From positions 1-39,589 of the forward strand of contig JAGXGG010000106.1 in NCBI GenBank assembly GCA_024636855.1: DNA of 39,589 nucleotides, in the 5' to 3' direction. Under the pieces are notes generated by a model, which had not been told where the DNA came from, made no database searches, and worked only from the letters and a program-made list of their open reading frames with translations. The position numbers were made by a program, and so were the translations under genes. The first letter of the stretch is position 1, and each line of letters opens with the position of its first letter. Below are positions 25,051 through 32,160 of the stretch, in pieces. This stretch comes from Ignavibacteriota bacterium (GTDB lineage: Bacteria > Bacteroidota > Ignavibacteria > Kapaibacteriales > UBA2268).

Positions 25051-25887
25051 ATGAAAATTCAAACTTCAATTAAACTATTCGAGCAATCACAAGTAAGAAC
25101 ATCATGGAATGAAGACGAAGAGAAATGGTACTTTTCAGTTGTAGATGTTATACAAATACTTACTGACAGCGAAAGACCACGTAAATATTGGAGTGATCTT
25201 AAAGCTAAGTTAAATAAGGAAGGAAGCGAACTGTCCGAAAATATCGGACAGTTGAAAATGTCAGCTGAAGACGGCAAAATGAGACAAACCGATGTCGCGG
25301 ATACTGAGCAACTTTTCAGATTGATACAGTCTATCCCGTCTCCAAAAGCAGAACCATTCAAATTATGGATTGCCAAAGTGGCTCGGGAAAGAATAGATGA
25401 AATAGAAGACCCAGAAATTGGTTTCGAACGGCTAATGGAAACTTATCTGAAAAAAGGGTACAGTAAAGACTGGATAAACCAACGCCTAAAAAGCATAGAG
25501 GTCAGAAAAGAACTAACAGATGAGTGGGACAATAGAGGGGTTAAAAAAGGATTAGAATACGCGATTCTTACCAATGAAATTACAGAAGCTTGGAGCGGAT
25601 ATAATGTAAAGAATTATAAAAGACTGAAAGGCTTAAAAAAAGAGAATCTTAGAGATAACATGAGCAACTTGGAATTAGTGCTTAATATGTTAGCCGAAGC
25701 TACAACTACAGAAATTAGCAAAGAGAAAAATCCAAAAAATTTCAATGAAAATAAAAAAATAGCAAGACAAGGGGGCACAATAGCAGGTAACACACGTAAA
25801 GAAATTGAAGAGAAAACAGGAAAGAAAATAGTAACTGAATTGAAAGCAAAAGAAATCTTTGAACAAAAGAAAAGAATAGAAGAATAG
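25051..25887 (+). CDS. Bro-N domain protein (phage antirepressor / DinD-like)
   Basis: This 278-residue cytoplasmic protein has an N-terminal Bro-N domain, from IKLFEQSQVRTSWNEDEEKW through the typical WYFSVVDVIQILTDS and ending in DTEQLFRLIQSIPSPKAEPF (about 90-110), followed by a helical C-terminal region (FERLMETYLKKGYS, IEVRKELTDEWDNRG, AILTNEITEAWSG). Full-length relatives of this type are common in Bacteroidota and are annotated as antirepressor or DNA-damage-inducible. The end is very Lys/Glu-rich. The gene is bracketed by ~70-bp direct repeats (24946 and 25894), each with a promoter, and carries an internal 25-bp palindrome at 25229. A mobile or phage-derived origin is likely. The exact role is unknown. 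Confidence 0.8.
   Translation: MKIQTSIKLFEQSQVRTSWNEDEEKWYFSVVDVIQILTDSERPRKYWSDLKAKLNKEGSELSENIGQLKMSAEDGKMRQTDVADTEQLFRLIQSIPSPKAEPFKLWIAKVARERIDEIEDPEIGFERLMETYLKKGYSKDWINQRLKSIEVRKELTDEWDNRGVKKGLEYAILTNEITEAWSGYNVKNYKRLKGLKKENLRDNMSNLELVLNMLAEATTTEISKEKNPKNFNENKKIARQGGTIAGNTRKEIEEKTGKKIVTELKAKEIFEQKKRIEE
25229..25253. repeat. Intragenic 25-bp palindrome (Bro-N gene)
   Basis: The arms AACTGTCCGA (25229-25238) and TCGGACAGTT (25244-25253) are perfectly complementary around AAATA. It lies within codons for ELSENIGQL. The same-family palindrome occurs in the RhuM-Fic gene. Confidence 0.85.
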
Positions 25888-25893
25888 GTTCCG

Positions 25894-25962
25894 TTTTGTT
25901 GTAAAAAATTATTTTATAAAGGTTGGGTGGGGATTGTGTGATAGAATTATTTGTATATTTGT
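25894..25962 (+). repeat. Direct repeat A2 with a promoter, upstream of the T9SS gene at 25994
   Basis: This second copy of repeat A begins 6 nt after the Bro-N stop. It includes a TTG (25934-25936) 17 nt before TATATTTG (25954-25961), a well-formed Bacteroidota promoter about 32 nt from the next start codon. Confidence 0.75.
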
Positions 25963-25993
25963 GGGGTTGAGTTAAATTATAGTTGAGACTATT

Positions 25994-27391
25994 ATGAAAA
26001 GAATACTGATTATTATACTTGTCTTAGTTGCATACAGCCAAACTTATGGACAATGGGTGCAACTTGGTGAAAGTATAAAACAAACGAAAAGGGGCGGGTC
26101 CTTTGCCTATACAATGGCAATAAGTGGTGATGGCTTAACAGTTATTGTTGGTTCATATACTAGTTCCGAATTTGAAAAGTATGCAGGGAAAATTCAAGTG
26201 TTTCGCTTTCAGAATGAAAGATGGGAACAGATAGGGGATGATATTCATGGTATTTTAAATGACGAATTTGGATGGGCTGTTGACATCAGTTTTGATGGGA
26301 GTATTATTGCAATTAGTGCGAGGCAATCACAAGTTTATGAGGGTTATGTGAGAGTTTTAAAATACACTATGAATAATTGGCTACAAATGGGTGATGACAT
26401 AGTTGGTGAAAAACTTGGATGGTATTTCGGTTATGCGTTAACAATGAATAAGAATGGAAATGTTATTATTGTAAGTGCAATTCATGACTCGAATAATCTT
26501 CTTACAGCATTCGAGTTTCAAGATGGAGCTTGGGTTGAGAAAGGCAGCGGGTTTAATGGACTGAATGGACCTTCATTATCTATAAACGCTGATGGAAATA
26601 TTGTTGCTTTAAATGCTGGTGGAATTATTAGACTCGTTGAATATAAAAACAACGAATGGATACGAATGAATTCTGATATAGTTAATTATGGTGCTTCAAC
26701 AGTAGACTTAAGTGATGATGGATTTACTTTAGCTATTGGAATGACTAGCGACCAAAACTACGGTAAAGATGGTGGACGAACAAGGGTATTAAAATATATT
26801 GACAGCGTATGGGTGGAATTAGGCGAAACATTTTACAACCATTCAGGTAGAACAGCAAAAATTAATGGAGAAGGTAATATTATTGCTACGGGTGGAAGTG
26901 CAAATATTGATGATAAAGGGCAATCATATTTCAACCCAAAAGTTTATAGTTTGTTTAATGGACAGTGGAGAGATCTGGGGTTAAGCATTGATGAAGAAGA
27001 AAATAATAATTTTATTGGCTCTGTAATCAGTCTTAGTGATGATGGATTTACCATTGCTATAGGTGGTCTTACAAAAATATCTCAGTTTGGTTATACAGAA
27101 GATGTAAGAATATATACACATTCAACACGAACATTTGTTAAAGACCAAGAAGAACATCAAAATATTAAGTTGTATCCCAACCCAGCAAACGAAGAGTTAT
27201 CAATTGAAGTAGCTGGAAATAACCTAATGAATGAATTTACTATTATAGATATTAATGGTAAATCCGTTTACAATAGCACTTCTCCAAATTCAAGTTTAAC
27301 GATTGACTTAAAACAGTTTTCAAGTGGTGTTTACTATCTTATAATCAAGAATAAGGAAGGGACATCAAGAGAGAAGTTGATTATTCAGTAA
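25994..27391 (+). CDS. Secreted seven-bladed-propeller-like protein with T9SS type A sorting domain
   Basis: This 465-residue exported protein has a signal peptide ending near YSQTYG. About seven repeats follow, each with a core like AISGDGLTVIVGS, DISFDGSIIAIS, TMNKNGNVIIVS, SINADGNIVALN, DLSDDGFTLAIG, KINGEGNIIATG and SLSDDGFTIAIG, which fits a seven-bladed propeller of the FG-GAP-like kind. The last ~75 residues (LYPNPANEELSIEV to REKLIIQ) are a T9SS sorting domain. No enzyme motif is present, so a binding or adhesive surface role is inferred. It is expressed from the promoter in repeat A2. Confidence 0.82.
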   Translation: MKRILIIILVLVAYSQTYGQWVQLGESIKQTKRGGSFAYTMAISGDGLTVIVGSYTSSEFEKYAGKIQVFRFQNERWEQIGDDIHGILNDEFGWAVDISFDGSIIAISARQSQVYEGYVRVLKYTMNNWLQMGDDIVGEKLGWYFGYALTMNKNGNVIIVSAIHDSNNLLTAFEFQDGAWVEKGSGFNGLNGPSLSINADGNIVALNAGGIIRLVEYKNNEWIRMNSDIVNYGASTVDLSDDGFTLAIGMTSDQNYGKDGGRTRVLKYIDSVWVELGETFYNHSGRTAKINGEGNIIATGGSANIDDKGQSYFNPKVYSLFNGQWRDLGLSIDEEENNNFIGSVISLSDDGFTIAIGGLTKISQFGYTEDVRIYTHSTRTFVKDQEEHQNIKLYPNPANEELSIEVAGNNLMNEFTIIDINGKSVYNSTSPNSSLTIDLKQFSSGVYYLIIKNKEGTSREKLIIQ

Positions 27392-27403
27392 ACACAAAAA
27401 ACC

Positions 27404-27562
27404 ATGAAAACCCTAATAACAATTCTCATCATCCTAAACATAGTAGTCCTACTGGGGCAGCTGTGGCCAGAGGGAGCTCCGCCTTTCGCTGGTACGGTCA
27501 ACATAGTATTTTTGATACTTAGTTTGTTGTTCTTTATTTCGCTTTTGGTTAGGCATAAATGA
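27404..27562 (+). CDS. Small membrane protein, copy 1 (52 aa)
   Basis: This 52-residue protein begins MKTLITILIILNIVVLLGQ, followed by a WPEGAPPFAG turn and a second helix ILSLLFFISLLV, so two membrane segments with a short Pro-rich loop between. A second copy lies at 28548-28712. Counting the differences between the copies, eight are synonymous and one changes His to Arg, which shows a real, constrained coding gene. It starts 12 nt after the previous stop, and its TGA overlaps the RhuM-Fic start (ATGA). I do not recognise the family. Confidence 0.75.
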   Translation: MKTLITILIILNIVVLLGQLWPEGAPPFAGTVNIVFLILSLLFFISLLVRHK

Positions 27563-28551
27563 ATAATTCAGACTTAATTATATATCAGACCGAAGATGGT
27601 CTAATACAGATTCAAGCTCGATTAGAAAACGAGACGGTTTGGCTTTCTCAACAGGAATTAGCCCACTTATTTGCTGTAACAAAGCCAACTATTAGTGAAC
27701 ACTTTAAAAATATTTTTGAAAGTGAAGAATTAGATAAAGATACAACTGTTCGGAAATTCCGAACAGTTCAAAAGGAAGGCAGCAGAGATGTATCGAGAGA
27801 TATAGAGTACTATAATTTAGACGCTATTATTTCAGTTGGATATAGAGTAAACTCAACCAAAGCCACACAGTTTAGACAATGGGCTACACGCACTTTAAAA
27901 GAATATTTAGTAAAAGGTTATGCCGTTAATCACAAACGTTTGCAAGAAAGCCAACAGCAACTAACAGAATTCAAAAAGTTGGTAATATTACAGAACGATG
28001 TAATCAATAAGTATCAATTAGAAAATGATGAAACGAAAGGACTAATCCAAGTTATCGCAAATTATGCAACAGCTCTAGATTTATTAGATGATTACGACCA
28101 TCAGCGTATGGAGTTGCCAGATTATGGGACAAAAGAAGTCGTAAAAATCACTTATGAAGAAGCTAAAAGAGCAATCGAACAATTAGGAAAGCAAACTAAA
28201 TTTGAGGGCTTGTTTGGTAATGAAAAAGATGATTCGTTCCGAGGTTCATTGGATAATATATACCAAACATTTGATGGTAATGATTTGTACAAAACAACAC
28301 AAGAAAAGGCCGCTCACTTATTATATTTTGTTGTTAAAAACCATTCGTTTACAGACGGAAACAAACGAATAGCAGCTTTTATATTTGTATGGTTCTTGGA
28401 AAGAAATAATCTGTTATACTCAAATGATGGTTTTAAAATAGTCTCTGACAGCACTCTTGTGGCACTAACTTTAATGATTGCACAAAGTAACCCCAAAGAC
28501 AAAGATATGATGATAAAAGTAGTTGTAAACTTATTATTGAGTAAGCCATGA
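27559..28551 (+). CDS. RhuM-Fic fusion protein (Doc-like Fic motif)
   Basis: In this 330-residue cytoplasmic protein, residues 1-130 are a RhuM/virulence-type domain with a helix-turn-helix-like segment (WLSQQELAHLFAVTKPTIS, about 28-46) and the family block YYNLDAIISVGYRVNSTKATQFRQWA. Residues ~195-330 are a Fic/Doc domain with core H262-S-F-T-D-G-N-K-R270. A Lys before the Arg (GNKR rather than GNGRxxR) is like Doc toxins, which phosphorylate EF-Tu, rather than AMPylating Fic enzymes; the actual reaction is not known. It overlaps the small membrane genes on both sides by ATGA, so all three form one coupled operon. An in-frame 25-bp palindrome sits at 27744-27768. Confidence 0.85.
   Translation: MNNSDLIIYQTEDGLIQIQARLENETVWLSQQELAHLFAVTKPTISEHFKNIFESEELDKDTTVRKFRTVQKEGSRDVSRDIEYYNLDAIISVGYRVNSTKATQFRQWATRTLKEYLVKGYAVNHKRLQESQQQLTEFKKLVILQNDVINKYQLENDETKGLIQVIANYATALDLLDDYDHQRMELPDYGTKEVVKITYEEAKRAIEQLGKQTKFEGLFGNEKDDSFRGSLDNIYQTFDGNDLYKTTQEKAAHLLYFVVKNHSFTDGNKRIAAFIFVWFLERNNLLYSNDGFKIVSDSTLVALTLMIAQSNPKDKDMMIKVVVNLLLSKP
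27744..27768. repeat. Intragenic 25-bp palindrome (RhuM-Fic gene)
   Basis: The arms AACTGTTCGGAA (27744-27755) and TTCCGAACAGTT (27757-27768) are perfect 12-bp complements around one A. It encodes TVRKFRTV. It differs from the Bro-N palindrome at two pairs of bases that change together, plus one centre base. Confidence 0.9.
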
Positions 28552-28712
28552 AAACCCTAATAACAATCCTCATCATCCTAAACATAGTAGTCCTGCTGGG
28601 GCAGCTGTGGCCAGAGGGTGCACCGCCATTCGCAGGTACGGTGAACATAGTATTTTTGATACTTAGTTTGCTGTTCTTTATTTCGCTTTTGGTTAGGCGT
28701 AAATCGAAGTAG
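28548..28712 (+). CDS. Small membrane protein, copy 2 (54 aa)
   Basis: This duplicate of the gene at 27404-27562 starts at the ATG at 28548, overlapping the RhuM-Fic stop (ATGA). The first 51 residues are identical to copy 1; position 51 is Arg instead of His, and the end is RRKSK instead of RHK. Two predicted membrane helices. It is followed directly by a decayed gene fragment in another frame. Confidence 0.72.
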   Translation: MKTLITILIILNIVVLLGQLWPEGAPPFAGTVNIVFLILSLLFFISLLVRRKSK

Positions 28713-28867
28713 AGTGTAGATGGTTTATAAATGATGAATACTACAAAACATGTAAAACAGGAGAGGAAGCCTACTTCGTACCCAAACGAGAAGGAAAAGT
28801 AAAAATAAGCTGTACCGATAACTTAGGGAATACAAGTATTATGGGGATTATGGTTGAGTATTACTAG
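28703..28867 (+). pseudogene. C-terminal remnant resembling the penicillin-binding protein 1C tail
   Basis: An open stretch of 54 codons without a start reads WFINDEYYKT, then GEEAYFVPKREGKVKISC, DNLGNTSIMGI and a stop at 28865-28867. The spacing of W-F-I-N, the G-K-x-x-I and the D-x-x-G-x-x-S elements is reminiscent of the beta-rich domain at the end of PBP1C (pbpC) proteins. No other part of pbpC is nearby, so this is probably a stranded fragment. Recognition is by eye only. Confidence 0.45.
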
Positions 28868-28938
28868 CTTTTACGCTTTAGGAAAATATTACCAATTGTT
28901 TTATATTGGAATATCGAAAAATCAACAGGGAATGGAAA

Positions 28939-29145
28939 ATGAAAAAGACAATTGTAATACTACTGATACTATTCTCTGCTTGTGCATTAAAAACACAGAC
29001 CACCACGTCACCTAAAATTTATATATGGTTTGATGAAGGAAAAAGTGACTACACAATTCCAGAAAAAATCAGTAATCAAAATTTATATAAGTGGGGACAA
29101 TATGAAAATAGTTTTAATTCTACTACTAACAGTATATTCAATTAA
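28939..29145 (+). CDS. Small secreted/lipoprotein-like peptide, truncated copy B1
   Basis: This 68-residue product starts at the ATG at 28939, where a signal sequence (MKKTIVILLILFSACALK) begins. Its first ~50 codons are about 80 percent identical in DNA to those of copy B2 at 30450: both have a TTxPKI-x-WxDEG block, and DYTIP follows. After residue ~45 the sequence departs from B2 and runs into the next gene, overlapping its first 44 nt in another frame. It is probably a broken copy of the B2 gene. Function unknown. Confidence 0.45.
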   Translation: MKKTIVILLILFSACALKTQTTTSPKIYIWFDEGKSDYTIPEKISNQNLYKWGQYENSFNSTTNSIFN

Positions 29146-30418
29146 TGCTCAAATCCCGATTGATACTGATGGTAATGGGTATATAAATATTAAAACATTA
29201 AAAGATTTAAGATGGATCTCTGAAAATGAAAATTATTGGGATGAAAATTTTGAATTAGACAATAATATTGATGCTTCGGACACAAAAAATTGGTACATTA
29301 TAAATCATGATTCGGATATAAATACCCCAGATTCGGCTTTAGGTTTTAGTCCAATAGGGAATGAAACCATACCTTTTACAGGTAAATTTAATGGGAAAAA
29401 ATACGAGATACAAAATTTATATGTATTAAGGAGGTGGGGTGGTACGGGTGCAGGATTGTTTGGAAGAATTGAGAAACAAGCAATTATTGAGAATGTATAT
29501 TTGTGTAATGTTGATATTATTGGATCTTTCTCAACTGCTGGTATAGCTGGTTTTAATTATGGATTAGTTTCAAATTGTTATGTTGTTGGTAGAATAGAGG
29601 GGACAGCGGGAGTTGGAGGAATTATTGGTTCAAATCGAGGGGAAGTGATTAAATGTGGATTTACTGGAGATTTAATATGTACAGCAGGTTTTGGAGGAGG
29701 GATTGCTGGAGCATCTTATGGAGGATTAAGTCAATCATATTCATTAGTAAATATAATAAGTAATGGAATAAATATTGGAGGATTAAGTGGTACAAATGAA
29801 GGAGAAATAACTAATTGCTTTACTCATTCTGAAATTTCGGGAGGAAAATATACGGGTGGTTTTGTAGGATTCAATGTAGGTAAAATTACAAATAGTTATT
29901 GTAAATCGAAGATAGAGAGTGAAGATGAAGATACTGGAGGTTTTTTTGGTAAAAATTACGGTGATAATGAATTAATTAATATCTATTGGGATTTAGAAGT
30001 AAGTAAGGTTAAAAACTCGAATGGTGGAAAGGGTAGAACAACAATGGAGATGAAGTCAAAAATAAATTATGAGGAATGGGATTTTGAATCAATATGGAAT
30101 ATTGATCCAAAGCTATATGATGGTTATCCATATCTTCAGATTCCTGATTTATTAACTACTGTATCAGTAAATGAATTTGAATTAAAAACATTAAATTTTA
30201 TATATCCCAATCCTGTTAAGTCTGAAATAAATTTAAAGTTAAATTTCAGTGATTCAAATATGGAAATTCAAATCTTTAATTTAAATGGAAAACTTATATT
30301 TGACCAAGAATATAAAAGTAATACTCCATTAGATTTGTCTCATTTAAAGAATGGTATTTATACAATAATGGTTAAAGATGGAAATAAATATTTAATTGAT
30401 AGATTTATTAAAGAATAA
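29102..30418 (+). CDS. Secreted GLUG-repeat protein with T9SS type A sorting domain
   Basis: This 438-residue exported protein starts at the ATG at 29102, where a signal peptide (MKIVLILLLTVYSINAQ) begins. After an N-terminal region (IPIDTDGNGYINIKTLKDLR and FTGKFNGKKYEIQNLYV) come several Gly-rich GLUG-type repeats, such as AGIAGFNYGLVSNCYV, GGIIGSNRGEVIKCG, GGLSGTNEGEITNC and GGFVGFNVGKITNSYC, about five in all, which in this family build a beta-helix stalk of cell-surface proteins. The end (FIYPNPVKSEINLKL to IDRFIKE) is a T9SS sorting domain. An adhesin-like surface role is inferred. The gene is flanked by the two related small peptide genes B1 and B2. Confidence 0.85.
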   Translation: MKIVLILLLTVYSINAQIPIDTDGNGYINIKTLKDLRWISENENYWDENFELDNNIDASDTKNWYIINHDSDINTPDSALGFSPIGNETIPFTGKFNGKKYEIQNLYVLRRWGGTGAGLFGRIEKQAIIENVYLCNVDIIGSFSTAGIAGFNYGLVSNCYVVGRIEGTAGVGGIIGSNRGEVIKCGFTGDLICTAGFGGGIAGASYGGLSQSYSLVNIISNGINIGGLSGTNEGEITNCFTHSEISGGKYTGGFVGFNVGKITNSYCKSKIESEDEDTGGFFGKNYGDNELINIYWDLEVSKVKNSNGGKGRTTMEMKSKINYEEWDFESIWNIDPKLYDGYPYLQIPDLLTTVSVNEFELKTLNFIYPNPVKSEINLKLNFSDSNMEIQIFNLNGKLIFDQEYKSNTPLDLSHLKNGIYTIMVKDGNKYLIDRFIKE

Positions 30419-30449
30419 TGAAATTCAACAAATCTACAGGAAACCAAAA

Positions 30450-30758
30450 ATGAAAAAGACGATTGTAATACTACTGATACTATTCTGTGCTTGTGCAGTA
30501 AAAGCTCAGACAGAAACTACTCCTAAAATCCATCTCTGGGTTGATGAGGGTAAAGATGACTATACAATACCAAATGGATTATGGACGAAGTTGGGAGATT
30601 CGAGAATTTTTAATAAACTGGGAAAATATGGTTATAGTTATAAATGTGATAATGTAAAGGAGGGGGATTATCTCGCTCTAGTATATAATATGATTTTTCC
30701 TAATAATAGTGGCAATACTACTTGCTTAGTGTTTTGTAAGGCATTATTTTTCATTTGA
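30450..30758 (+). CDS. Small secreted peptide copy B2
   Basis: This 102-residue product starts at the ATG at 30450, with the signal sequence MKKTIVILLILFCACAVKA. The mature part has the same TTPKIHLWVDEGKDDYTIP block as B1, then continues with WTKLGDSRIFNKLGKYGY and ends in a short hydrophobic, Cys-containing tail. The end may be degenerate. A leader of about 25 nt before the start is also partly shared with B1 (ACAGG and AAAATG). Family not recognised. Confidence 0.5.
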   Translation: MKKTIVILLILFCACAVKAQTETTPKIHLWVDEGKDDYTIPNGLWTKLGDSRIFNKLGKYGYSYKCDNVKEGDYLALVYNMIFPNNSGNTTCLVFCKALFFI

Positions 30759-30870
30759 TTTCATAGTGTTGATATAACTAATATACGGGAAGTTGATTAA
30801 TAATAAACTGCAACTAACTTATAAAGTGTAGTTACGGTTTGGAGATTAATTTTATCAAATCCTTACTCAT

Positions 30871-32151
30871 TCAATATTCTAATTCAAACTTTTCTATGAT
30901 CTTGTCCAAACATAAATTACCTATGCTGCCATGGTGACTATGAGATATATTCTTGTCAGGAGCAAAAGTATTATTTTCTATATCTTTTCCAACTTGTTGG
31001 TAGGCCTCTCTAAATGGAATCCCCTTCATTACTAATTTATTTACTTCCTCTACACTATATAAATAATCATATATTTTATTATCTAATATGTTTTTATTAA
31101 CTGTTATATGACCCAACATGAAGTTACACACTTCTAAATTGTCTTTTGTAGTGTCTATACCATTCATAAAGTATTCTTTCAACAACTGTAAATCTCTATG
31201 GTAACCACTAGTTAAGTTGTTTGTAATCATTATAATTTCCGAAGGAAGGTTTTGTATTTTATTAGATTTTGCTCTTAATATCTCGAATACATCTGGGTTC
31301 TGTTTATGTGGCATAATAGACGAACCAGTTGTTAGCTCTTTTGGAAAACCTAAAAAGTTAAAATTTTGGCTCATATATAAACATATATCTGATGATAATT
31401 TTGATAAGGTCCCTGATAAAGATGCCAAAGCAAATGAAACGGTTTTCTCTAGTTTTCCTCTACTCATTTGTGAAGCTACTACGTTGTATTTCAAAGTGCT
31501 GAACCCCAACAAATCTGTCGTCATTTCTCTATCAATCGGAAACGAAGAACCATAGCCAGCAGCAGAACCCAATGGATTTTGATTGGCTACTTTATAAGCT
31601 GCGTTGAGCATTATAATATCATCGATTAAACTCTCTGCATAAGAAGAAAACCATAAACCAAAAGAAGAAGGCATAGCGACCTGCAAATGAGTATATCCAG
31701 GCATAAGAACATTCTTATACTCTTCACTTAGCTTAATTAGTGTCTCAAATAAGGATTTTGTTAATGATTTGATTTCGTTTAACTCATCTTTGGTATACAA
31801 ATGAAGATCAACTAAAACTTGATCATTTCTTGAACGAGCAGAATGTATTTTCTTTCCCGCTTCTCCAATTAACTTCACAAGTTCAAATTCAATTTTACTA
31901 TGCACATCTTCAAATTCATCTTCAATAGAAAAATCTCCTTCTGCAATCGATTTATCAATTATAGCTAAACCTTTTAGAATCTGGTCTAGTTCAGACTGAG
32001 TCAGAAGTCCTACTTTGCAAAGCATTTTGGCGTGTGCTATATTACCCAAAACATCATACTTAGCTAGCTTTAAATCAAGTATTCTATCATTACCGACAGT
32101 GTATTTATCTACAGTGTTATCTATTGTATATCCTTTGTCCCAGAGTTTCAT
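30871..32151 (-). CDS. argH: Argininosuccinate lyase
   Basis: Catalyses the last step of arginine synthesis, splitting argininosuccinate into arginine and fumarate in the cytoplasm. The protein has 426 residues and fumarase-superfamily signatures: SRNDQVLVDLHLYTKDEL, MPGYTHLQVAMPSSFG, and the catalytic-loop signature GSSIMPHKQNPD (about 270-281). It is the last gene of the operon, 9 nt after argE, and no strong terminator with a T-run follows. An imperfect stem (30808-30843) lies downstream. Confidence 0.95.
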   Translation of the reverse strand: MKLWDKGYTIDNTVDKYTVGNDRILDLKLAKYDVLGNIAHAKMLCKVGLLTQSELDQILKGLAIIDKSIAEGDFSIEDEFEDVHSKIEFELVKLIGEAGKKIHSARSRNDQVLVDLHLYTKDELNEIKSLTKSLFETLIKLSEEYKNVLMPGYTHLQVAMPSSFGLWFSSYAESLIDDIIMLNAAYKVANQNPLGSAAGYGSSFPIDREMTTDLLGFSTLKYNVVASQMSRGKLEKTVSFALASLSGTLSKLSSDICLYMSQNFNFLGFPKELTTGSSIMPHKQNPDVFEILRAKSNKIQNLPSEIIMITNNLTSGYHRDLQLLKEYFMNGIDTTKDNLEVCNFMLGHITVNKNILDNKIYDYLYSVEEVNKLVMKGIPFREAYQQVGKDIENNTFAPDKNISHSHHGSIGNLCLDKIIEKFELEY

Positions 32152-32160
32152 TCTTCTATC

